NCBI GenBank assembly: GCA_019787685.1
Contig: JAHNUO010000004.1
Span: 558,001-622,000 of the forward strand
DNA length: 64,000 bases
Origin: Chiua virens
Lineage: Eukaryota; Basidiomycota; Agaricomycetes; Boletales; Boletaceae
Direction of reading: 5' to 3'
Shown one piece after another: positions 1-9,553 of this stretch. The notes beneath the pieces were generated by a model, which was not told the origin of the DNA, searched no databases, and saw only the letters and a list, made by a program, of their open reading frames with translations. Each line of letters starts with the position of its first letter. The stretch's first letter is position 1. The position numbers were made by a program, and so were the translations under genes.

Positions 1-1023
1 CCTGTTGATGAGGTGACTGTCAAGGCTGAGAAGGACCTTGCACAAGGAAAGGATTGGATTTATGGCTGTGGCGCTGGTAATGCCAGATGATAAGGAGGAG
101 CTGCAAGAAGAACAGGAGGCATGGTGCCAAGAGTGGCAACAGGCTTTGGTACATTGCGAATTTTATAGAGTTGAGTGAGTATTAACCAAATTTGTAGGAG
201 TATCTGAACACCACCCTTAGCCAGGCTTAAGTTGCACAGCATTTCCTGCCACCTCAGCAATGAGACAGTGAAGATGATGCACAAGGCAACCACATTTTTT
301 CATAGGTGGCAAGGTGAAGTAGCTCAACATGCGGATGCTCTGAGACAGCAAGCTACCTCAGGCAAGGCAACAGGGCCTGGGTCATTCAGATTTGCTTCGC
401 TTCTGGGTGGTTCAGTTGTAGGGACAGGTAAGACCATTGTTGCTTCAGTTACTTTGCTTGTTAATGGTTCTTTTTAGCAGTCTGCTTGAAAGGTGGCTAT
501 GGAAAATAGCCTGTGTGACCAGGAGGAGGAGGTAGTTGTGGGTCTGCTCAGTATCCCAGATCAGTATGGTTCATGACCCAGCATGTGAGATGTGTGCTCG
601 GACTGGCAAGCTATGTGCAGGGATTTTGGGTCACACCTATGATCCTTGCTTCAAAGCCAAGGGCTGGTACAACAAGTCAGGTGGTTGGGGCGTAAAGAGT
701 GGGCCATTGGTTGAGAGGTGGAAACTAGCAGATCCAAAGGCCAAGGCTGTGGGTATGATCTCTCCTCTCTGATGGCATCAACTCAGCCAATTTGTTTCAT
801 AGTGTTACCCATTATCAAGGTTACCATCCTGGCTCACAAGGCCATGGTCGATCCTTCACCCACGTCTTCTCCAACACTGGATGCACCCGAGCCACTCTTC
901 TACAAGTCCAAGCCTGTGTCTCCACTTCCTTTTCAAGATAAGGAGGAAGAAGCAAAGTTGCCAAAGAAGAAATCTAAGACTGGCTTGCCATCTGAGCCTT
1001 ATGATGGAACAGGCAATATCTGA
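1..1023 (+). pseudogene. Reverse-oriented ORF of family A retrotransposon, decayed Zn2Cys6-like protein
   Basis: This ORF lies between the pol end and the missing 3' LTR and runs opposite to gag-pol. It is collinear with 40875-42825 in the second family A copy. Pieces in order: an N-terminal part (VKAEKDLAQGKD, then a frameshift and MPDDKEELQEEQ), a helical part at 232-477 (FHRWQGEVAQHADALRQQA), a cysteine motif at about 560-690 and a Ser/Pro/Lys-rich tail ending at 1023. The motif reads C-X2-C-X6-C-X7-(Y)-X2-C-X6-(Y), which is Gal4-type Zn2Cys6 spacing with two cysteines replaced by tyrosine, as expected from G to A decay. Frameshifts and stops break it. DNA binding is inferred only from the spacing. 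Confidence 0.6.
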
Positions 1024-1813
1024 CACACTATTCTCTCTCTGGAGGCAAAGTTCCTGTTGACCAGGTCCTTCTTCAAGGAGCTCCAGGTTTTGCCTCAGCC
1101 ATGGAATCATACATTGCTTCACAGCAGGGAGAACTGGATAGGGTAAAGCTGGCATTTGGAATGCCTTGAGTCATTTCTGGCCCATCCCTACTTGTATGAT
1201 AGAGTTGAGTCGATATCCATATCTGGGTCCGTGTCCATGTCCATGTCTGAGTGAGATCCCTAAGTACAAGAACAAGGATTAGAAGAGTAACAAAACAAAA
1301 TGAGTGAAAAGAGATCAAAATGAGTGACACCTGAGCATGGGGTTCCACCCATCTTGTTTTCTTTGGTTGTCTATCACATCTTTGTCTACTTTTGTAACCT
1401 TTATTGTCTATATTGGTTGAAAGTGAATTAGTAAAACTAACACTGGGTCAAAATGTGTGTGTGCCCCATCACATGTTCAAAGACAAAAATCTAGTTCTTA
1501 GTTCATTGGGACAAGAGGGAAAAATGGGTAGATGTCTGTTTTTCTGTTTTTCTGGTTTTTCTTTGTTTATGGGGTTTTTTTTTAATCTTTTTGGTATGAA
1601 TGAGTGGGAATGAGCAAGAAAGTGAAGATTGTGAGTGAGTGTGGTTCTATGGGGTATCATAAGACTCTTTTCTTTTTGCTTGGACATTATTTTTCTTTGA
1701 GATCAAATACATACACCAGACGAAACCTGGGGTGAAATAGAGAGCACTGGACTAAACCCAGGATAGATCAAATATGTATTGGGTGGTATAAGGGAGGTGG
1801 TAACAACAGAAGG
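1024..1813. other. Convergent spacer between reverse ORF and pol of family A
   Basis: No coding signal is seen. The stretch separates the 3' end of the plus-strand ORF from the 3' end of the minus-strand pol. Related sequence occurs in the second copy at about 40.3-40.9 kb, so it is part of the retrotransposon and not host DNA. It contains T-rich runs at 1540-1590 that could serve as transcription ends, but nothing firm. Confidence 0.5.
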
Positions 1814-3060
1814 CTAGTCTTGCAAGACATCACCCTCGTCTTCATCTTCATACTCGACATCTTCCTCAGCATCCAAGTGGTCATATTCCTCGTTGCCTAC
1901 TCTGGTCAGTTTAGTAACTAGAATAGTGATTTTCGTCTGTGGAAAGTAAGGTAGCAAGTGGAATGCTGCATACCTCAGTTTCAAAATGGCACCATCCAAC
2001 TCAGCTAGCAGATACGATCCTCCAGTAGTCCTGCGAAGGACCACCATTGGACTGAGGTAGTGTGGCTTTGTTGTCTGGTTCAGCTCCTTCTCACTCCACA
2101 TATTTCAAACCAAGACTAGATCACCTGGACTAAACTCTTTCATCTGTATCTGGTTCTTGAATCGCACCTCAAAATCTTTAAGGGATGCAAACTGTGATGC
2201 CAGGATGTGTTCTCAGATAGAATCTATATTTGCTTGACACTTTGGAGCTGTCGAGCTCTCCAAGCTATCAAGCTTTCACTAGAAACCAGGTCAGCATTAG
2301 GAATGGGAACGAGGAATGTTGCCTCAGATAAATCGAACGGAAAAAGCAGCTCGACACCATGTACCATAAAGTATGGTGAAAGACTGGTTGCTTTGAGTAT
2401 AGTGACATGCTCGGCCCAGAATACAGAGTGAGTAATCACTGGCCAGTGAACTTCCCCTCCCAGGGTACTTTTGACAATGGCCTCCTGGACATCGAGATGA
2501 TGCCATTCAACAATACTGTTTGCCTGAGAGTTGTAAGGGGAAATCTGGATATGGCAGATACCATATCAGATAGCCAAGTTGTCAAGTGTCTGTACAAATG
2601 CCAGACTGTTGTCAGTAATGATCTCAGAGATGGCTCCCCAATAGCATAGGATATCTTTGAAAATAAAAGATGCGATAGAGAATGCATTCTCGGATCACAA
2701 CATGCACCATTCAGGATACACAGTAAGAGTGCATCAGGCCTGAACAATATACCGGTATCTGCCTGATTGAGGCATCACCATTGTGTTGATGTGGACTTTG
2801 TGAAATAGCCTGCCCATAATTGGTATGGTAGGAGGGATATGAGACATCTGTGTCTGTTGAATTTGACACTTGTGGCAGGTACAGGTATACCACTTGACGT
2901 CATTGATGAGCAGGGGCCACCAGAAACATAGCAGTAACCATGTCTGAACCAAGAAGACACCTTTGTGTCTAGGGTCATTGTGTGCCTCCTTAATGCAGTC
3001 TGTAATGGTATTTGGTTGGCACAACTAACTGGTATTGGCTGTGTAGTTCTTGACGATTGG
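1814..3060 (-). pseudogene. Integrase of family A retrotransposon copy 1
   Basis: The minus strand shows an HHCC-like zinc-binding N-terminus (KEAHNDPRHKGVFLVQTW, then CTCHKCQ), a core with VHINTMVMP where the first catalytic Asp would be expected (an Asn is seen), EIITDN with the second Asp, and SIVEWHHLDVQEA with the Glu. A C-terminal segment (TKPHYLSPMVVLRRTTGGSY, then LAELDGA) is typical of basidiomycete gypsy integrases without a chromodomain. The acidic tail ends at 1814. Frameshifts and stops split it into several frames. It would join element cDNA to the genome if intact; this copy cannot. Confidence 0.75.
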
Positions 3061-3170
3061 GAGATCCGTTTAGAAGGAAGAACCAGGTTGCAGAATTAAT
3101 GAAGGAGGTGAAGTTGTGATCCATCAAATCTGGAGGATGGACATGGTTGTCGAGAAATAGGTGAATCTGA

Positions 3171-3926
3171 TCAATGTGTGCTTCTTTTGCAAGAGCTTTG
3201 GGGGGAACAAGGGATAACCAGTTCTGGTTCAGCTAGTTCAGCCATAGGGAAAACAAATACAGATATGGATTGGAAGGAATGTAGGGTGGGATGTCTGTTA
3301 ATGTGAGCAAATCGACCCAGTGGTGACAACCAGTCGTTTAACAATGCCATAGAGAAGGAATATGCTTGGTCCAACCAATCCTTGAAATCGTCCTCTTCAG
3401 GAGGGTCATTCTCAGATGGTGGATGATGAGAGAGTCTGTCTGCACTAGTATGTTGTGTAGCAGGAACATGAACAAGGTGAAAATTGAATAACAAAATGAC
3501 CATGATCCACCTGTTAATGGTCACATTAGGCTGGAGGTCCAGGTTATTGATCATACCCTTAACATATTTTGTGTCAACCTCCACTCTGAAATTGGCAACA
3601 CCAAACATGAATATCTGGACTGCTCACAAGGCACAGAACAATCTGTACAGCTCCAGTTTAGCCTGAGAGTAGTGGCTCTCAACCTCTGTGAAACTGATTG
3701 AACTGAAGCAATTCAGGTACCTCTTGCCATCATCTCCTTCCTATGAGAAGATATAGCCAACCATGATGTATGACATATCAACTGCAAGGATAACCTCATT
3801 CCTGGATTTATAATCCAGGTGACAAAGAGCAGGGGAGTGACAAATTGCATCCTTGAGATGCAGCATAGCAATTTGTTGGGGTTGTCCCCATTTGAATGGG
3901 ACGCTCTTCCAGGTCAAGTTGACCAA
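3171..3926 (-). pseudogene. RNase H domain of family A retrotransposon copy 1
   Basis: Segments EVILAVDMSYIMVGYIFS and, after a short break, VANFRVEVDTKYVKGMINN followed by VTINRWIMVILLFNFHLVHV and SADRLSHHPP match the tethered RNase H and connection region of Ty3/gypsy pol. RNase H removes the RNA strand during reverse transcription. It lies between RT (higher coordinates) and integrase (lower coordinates), as expected for Ty3/gypsy on the minus strand. The reading frame shifts at about 3670-3740. Confidence 0.7.
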
Positions 3927-4085
3927 CGGTCAAGCAATTGTAGCAAAATTTTTGATGAAAATTTGAAGAACATCACATACACCTAAGAATCCACATACTT
4001 GCATAGGGTTCTGACACTTGGGCCAGTCGCAGATCTTTTGTACCTTCTGTTCATGAGGGATACAGCCATCAGCAGTACACTTGTG

Positions 4086-4897
4086 TCAGACTATGGTTAC
4101 ATCTGGTGCTGCAAGTACAAATTTCTTAGTGGATACTGTCACTCTAACATTTTGTAGTCGTTGTAGGATGCAATGGACAATGAGGAGGTGCTCCCAGATG
4201 AAGCGATGAATACCTGGGTTATCTGTGATGGTCTTGTAAGAGCCATCCAGCTTCTGGTAGCAGGTTGAGACTGTTTTAACTGGTAGATCATCTATGAATG
4301 GATAGGTAAAACGAGGTATCTCATCCTGCAAAATAAATGACATGTCAACCTGATAGATTTGTACTGCGTTTGTGTACCCCATGGGTACTGTAGTGAGCCA
4401 GTGTGGACCCATTGGACTGTTAAAAGTGGTGAGGTTGCATGAATCCGGATGTAATGGGCATTGGTCGTCTCCAGCAAACGTGGACCCATTGGACTGTTAA
4501 AAGTGGTGAGGTTGCATGAATCCGGGTGTAATGGGCATTGGTCGTCTCCAGCAAACAAGTCCATCATCCTGTATACTGCATATCCAGCAAAAGATTCTGC
4601 AAAGTGTTCAATGAGGGGTGGGGTAGACAAGTCACAGATTGTGACTGCATTCAGCGGCTGCAAGTTGTGGATGAGTTGTAGCAATTTACCATCCTGTTTT
4701 AGGATGCAAAACCACCATGAATGGTAGGCAGATGTTGAAGGTTCATACAGACCAGACACAATCCGATCCTTGATAATCTGAATCATGTCAGCCCACACAT
4801 TGCAGGGGGGACTGGGATGTTTCGCAGTATCCAAGGCATATGAGGTATGGGAGGGATTTTGACAGGGGGAAAATATTGTTTGAGGAGATGGCCCCAC
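4086..4897 (-). pseudogene. Reverse transcriptase of family A retrotransposon copy 1
   Basis: RT motifs are recognisable: KDRIVSGLYEPSTSAYHSWW, then FCILKQDGKLLQLIHNLQPL, MMDLFAG (motif A region), MGYTNAVQIYQ, and the catalytic box PFIDDLPVK. A FIDD in place of the common YxDD is usual for this basidiomycete gypsy lineage as I know it. A 77-bp tandem duplication at 4404-4557 sits between motif A and the catalytic box and shifts the frame, which alone inactivates this copy. Confidence 0.78.
4404..4557. repeat. 77-bp tandem duplication inside RT
   Basis: Bases 4404-4480 and 4481-4557 are two adjacent copies beginning TGGACCCATTGGACTG and differing at only about one position (ccggat versus ccgggt). 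Because 77 is not a multiple of three, the duplication shifts the RT frame. Its near identity means it arose late relative to the other damage in the element. Confidence 0.9.
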
Positions 4898-5429
4898 TCA
4901 GTTGGTATCCAAGCAGAGGCTGTTTCATGTTCGCAGACGATTCATCGGATTAATTTGACTTCTTCTGGCCATAGCCAGTTAGCTGGGTTGAGATCTAAAG
5001 TGTCAGCACATTCCTGTGTGAAACATTGTCCAGGGATAAAGTTGGGTGAACAAGTAGGTAAAGGTTTCAGTCTGGCGATAGGATCGTCTGGTAGAGATCA
5101 TATGATATGAAACTCCTTGCCAGTAGGAACAACTACTGACCGAACTTTATGTGTGACCAGTTTATAAACCAGCATGTGCAAAGTGGTATCATATGAATAA
5201 ACGGAAGTGATAGTGGAAAGAACATCTAGATTAGGGTCTGTACGCATAGATAATAAAAATGAGTAATCAGTCAAAGGCAGGATTGGTCCAATCAAAAGAG
5301 GAGGAAGCTGTGTGTAAGAAGCTGGGAAATAGAGAGATGAAATGAATGACAGGTTTAAGAAAAACAAAACCAGATGCGACATAGATAGAAGATTGAAATC
5401 TCCCCAATTGGTATACAGATCATTGATAG

Positions 5430-6143
5430 CTAAAAACCCAAGTCCATCTTGATGATGGTCTGATGGCTGTTACACTGTTTCTTTTCTCGACAACAGGGGC
5501 ATCCTTCTATCCATGCCCGAGTAGACAAAGAGAATTGCTTCCCCATGTTAGGGTCACGCAGCATAATCATCTGGGCCCCATCTGGGTAATTGTCAGTATT
5601 CACACTCATGAGGCAATAAAACAGTCGTCTGAGCAACAGGTCAAAGTTTGCCCAGGCCAGAATCTGAACCTGGAGCAGCACTTTGCCCATACTGAAGTCT
5701 ATGGATAGGTTCTCCAGTACCCCCACTGTTTTGTCAACACTTGTGTTAGCAGATGACATATTCATCATGTGATCCAACTGAATTGGGATACCAAGTGTCT
5801 CCTAGATATGTTTGGGCATTGCGACAATCTCAGACCCAGAGTCCAAAACACATCAGATGGGTCGTCCGGACTCTCCTATCTTGGCCTCAATTGACCAAAG
5901 GGAAAGACTGTGATGAGCCACTATGAGTCCATGATCATTTCTGTTTATCTGGTTACCATATTCACATTCAATTGCAAATGGGTCAAGACCTGAAAGCTTG
6001 TTTACCTGCACAGCATGAGTGGATAGGTTAGTTGTAACTCGTTTGGTGGTAGTAAGGTCCTGAAATTGTTTCCAGAACTCTGGTGCAACCGCAAATAGAT
6101 CTTTAACGGGCATGGGTATACTCATATCCAGGACTTGGTCCAA
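5430..6143 (-). pseudogene. Protease and upstream linker of family A retrotransposon copy 1
   Basis: The minus strand reads VLDSGSEIVAMPKHI, an aspartic protease active-site D-S-G, followed by NMSSANTSVDKTVGVLENLS and VQILAWANFDLLLRRLF, the retropepsin flap and alpha-helix regions. The linker upstream (MDQVLDMSIPMPVKDLFAVA) continues in frame into the gag tail across the transposon insertion site at 6149-6157. Stops occur at about 5800-5850 (the residue after GRPI, and MPKHI followed by a stop). Confidence 0.72.
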
Positions 6144-6148
6144 TACTT

Positions 6149-6157
6149 GTTGTGGAG
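6149..6157. repeat. Left 9-bp target-site duplication of the DUF6589/RecQ transposon
   Basis: The 9 bases GTTGTGGAG directly abut the left end and recur at 12204-12212 abutting the right end. With one copy kept, the retrotransposon frame reads straight through, so this is a true insertion duplication. Confidence 0.88.
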
Positions 6158-6342
6158 CAGGCTCCTACCCACCACTGCTTATCCCACAATTTCAAATACC
6201 ACCAACCTTAAACTTCCTCACACTCTCAGCAGCGGCTGGAGTATAACATTTGTAAACAATGTCAGCCACAGTGGCTGAGCACTTCGGACGACAAAAAATA
6301 CAGACACTAGGGTTCCCACTTGGGAATATTGAAATATACGAG
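6158..6342 (+). repeat. Left terminal inverted repeat (about 185 bp)
   Basis: Matches the reverse complement of 11984-12203 over its whole length, from CAGGCTCCTACCCAC to AAATATACGAG. Compared with the right arm it lacks about 36 bp after position 6180. The missing piece is bordered by TGCTT in the right arm, which suggests a microhomology deletion. Confidence 0.88.
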
Positions 6343-6382
6343 TATATTTTGACATACCATTAGGTATGCAAGATTACATGGA

Positions 6383-9323
6383 GTGGAACAATTGATCAAT
6401 TACATGGAACGCTCACTAGACACAGCAATCCAGGCGCTCAAAAACAATGGCTTTACATTGTTTCAATTCCTCTCTTCTTTGCTTACCTCACAGTTGTATG
6501 ACAATCATCAGAGCACTCAAGAACTTCTTGCTTACTCTGTCGACATCTTTGCCATCCAATGGAAGCATCCATCAAATGGCCACAAGCTATTTTCTCATGT
6601 AGTCGAGACAGTGCAACAAATTTATTGTTCTGAGCTCAAGATGATGGCATCAGATCAGTGAATGGCACTTCGGTGCTTCGAGTACAACAACCCAACAGCT
6701 CAAGGGATTTTGTCTTGAGGACCTTGCACAGGATATGACAACCTGTGCACCAGAACTTCCAGCATTGCTTGGAGTGCTGTTGGATGGTGAGGAACTTGCA
6801 GGCTATTCGATAGCAAGGACAGCGAGTTTCAATCTGAGTCATAAAGATGGGAAAGGAGACACTATGATGGGTACTGCCGATGACAACAGTTACTGGGACA
6901 ACATTGATGAGATAGATCTGGAAGGATTCATTAGTGGACTCACTTCTGAAAGTTCTATCGGGCTGAACTCGTCGCTGATGGTGTCTGATCACGCTGGTGA
7001 TAAGCATAGCACGCTGCAATGGCGTTGAGCTGCCATAATCATGCTTGTCAGTATATCGTCGTCACTTTGCACGTAATAACCAAGTTGACAGCTTCAATAC
7101 AGAAAAAAACAGTAATCTTCAGCATTTTGATGCAAGCCATGAACCAGAAGGCCAATGCATTGCAGAGTGTTCTTGGCATTGTCTTCCAGTCGGCACATAC
7201 CCCACAGAAGGTCACAGACACTCTCATGCACATTGGAATTTCAATATCAACTGAGACAATCAATGGTGCCATCAGATTGTTGTCAATCAAATCACAAAAC
7301 AAATTGCACGTACTTAGCCAATCCCTTCTTGCATTGTATGCATATGATAATTTTGACATTGATCTGAAATCACATGTACCAACTGCGGAGAAATGAAATG
7401 ACTCCCTCAAGCATCTTACATCTGGTCTCTTATTTTCCCTCACCCATGGTGTCACGACTGATGATCTAAAATGCTCCAACAAGCTGTGGAGAATCTCAAC
7501 ATTGAATCCAAAGGTAGACGAAGCCAATTTACCATCCCCCAAAAAATGGCGTGACCTGTTACATATCCATCCTGAGTCGAGTAGCGCCAATCAACTCTCA
7601 CAATGTGATTGATTCAATGTGTGGGTCTTTCTATCAGACTTGTGTACCCATGGTCCAGATTATTTCTGTCAATTCAAAATGAGAATTGCTGATCCAGAAG
7701 AAATTGATCAAATACCTCTTGTCAAAACCGAAATCACTCCTGCATGTGCCATGGATGTCAACAACTCAACAGTGAATGGGAATATCTGTGCTGTCAATGA
7801 CCTCCTTCGACAAGGTAGGATCCGTGACCCTGCTGACTTGGACACTGCTGCAGAGAATGTGGACATTGACACTCCCGATATCTCACAGCACATTATCTTG
7901 ATCCATGGTGATCTTGGGACTGGGGAGCGCCTTCAAGCCGTTCAGTTACGACGCTCAATTGAGAAGACCCCATGGGATCAATTCCAGCATGTTCTATTCA
8001 TCCCTGGTCTTTTCCATGTGAAGATGGCTTGTGTGGAAGCGATCTGGATATGTTTTTTGAACCCACCAGCTGTACGCGAGGATGAAACAAGCCTCATTCA
8101 CGATGTTGCTCTTTTGCGACCCAGAGAGACTGGCATCTTTTGTTCGAAGCCTGGCTTCCACCAGATGCATCAACTGATCGGACATGCAGAAATATGTCAG
8201 AGGCTTGATTGCTGGAGAGTTTATGTGTTAACAGCTGGAATCACACAGCTGGAGTCCACAGTGAGAAACTGGTGTATTAGAGGCTAAATGCAACATACCT
8301 GGAGTCCACAGTGAGAAACTGAAGAAAGCGAACACTGTGGAACTCCAACTATAAACTAGGTGTGAAACAAACACAAACAATCAGCCACAAGTGTGGCGCA
8401 ATATCCAAATATAGTATATTAGCTAAAATGCGCAAAGTGTGCAATCAGAAAGCGAACATTATGTATGTCAAGAATAAAGGCATTGAAAGCCTTGATGCTT
8501 TTGCCTGATTGGAGCCAATGTTTGAAGAAGTGCAAGAGATGGCCAACAAACTTACACAGACATATGTTGCCAATTATAAGCTCCACCACATGAAAAAAAA
8601 GCCAGCAGAGGAGCAAGATGTTCCATTTGAAAATGCTATATTGATGAACAGATACTTTCTTCTCTATGAAGAATTATCCTATGCGATGAACCATGGTGAT
8701 GTTGGTCATACAGAGACATGCATAGTGCACTGGATCCCCATTCTTAAGGCTGTCGGGAAGCACAAGTATGCGACACAAATGACGAACTTCCTGGTCAACA
8801 TACACTTTGTATATCCTTTGGGTCTTAGGTGTGTAGCATCGCAAATATTGATTACTCGCATCCAACTGATAGTCTGATGTACCAGATGTGCTGTCTGATA
8901 CCATTGGTTAGTGAATCCTACTGGGAAATCCATGAAATAGCATGCAGTTGATTGGTGCATCGAGCTAAACAACATATTCATCAAGGTATGAGCAACGTAT
9001 CAGCATGCCAATCACCCATGTTAAATTTAATTTTGCAGGTCAAGAATGGTGGAACAGGTCCAAACAGAACGGTTGAGCAGATCCTTTTGGAGTTGCCACT
9101 TGTGCAGGCATATCAAAGTGCACAGGCTATGATACAGCACAATTTTATGCACACTCACCTTACCATCAAGCATGGCAATCCTGATATGATGAAGACATTT
9201 GTGGGACTCACAACAAGGCTGGAGGTACACTTGCCTCATGTATTTACTATCAGAAGAAAGAGCCGCTACGAGATTATAGACATGCTAGACAAGGGGCAAG
9301 AATTAATGGAGAAAGCAGCATGA
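6383..9323 (+). pseudogene. DUF6589-like protein gene, decayed
   Basis: Segments in order: N-terminal helical part (6403-6660), WHFGASSTTTQQLKGF and LPALLGVLLDG (6665-6790), SHVPTAEK-stop-NDSLKHLTSG (7360-7430), IHGDLGTGERLQAV with TPWDQFQHVLFIPGLFHVKM (7890-8025), FEEVQEMANKLTQTY (8520-8570), HWLVNPTGKSMK-stop-HAVDW (8900-8960) and KNGGTGPNRTVEQI through MLDKGQELMEKAA-stop (9040-9323). This order matches basidiomycete proteins annotated DUF6589, whose biochemical role is not established to my knowledge. A 53-bp intron fits 8986-9038 (GTATGAGC to TTTTGCAG). Stops at about 7395, 7610, 8508 and 8932 are TGA or TAG, and the one at 8508 is CGA in the second copy. Its place inside the TIRs suggests a mobility role, by inference. 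Confidence 0.75.
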
Positions 9324-9336
9324 GGTGAGGTAGATA

Positions 9337-9355
9337 GTAGTAGTAGTAGTAGTAA
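9337..9355. repeat. (AGT)n microsatellite
   Basis: A short run of about six AGT units directly after the DUF6589 stop codon. It lies in the 200-bp gap between the two convergent genes, which is otherwise without recognisable content. Confidence 0.8.
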
Positions 9356-9553
9356 TGACAATCCAACATTGGATTCGGTGGAAGAGACCATCAGCTTAGA
9401 CAATATACTAGTTGGACTGCTATAAAATATGTTCAGCTTCCCGTTCAATATGATTTATCTAATCACATACATTTTCTTTGTCTGCCGCTGTTGCTACACA
9501 GGATGGATGGTTAGGACAAATTTAATTGCATGCTATCAACAGTGATCAGAATA

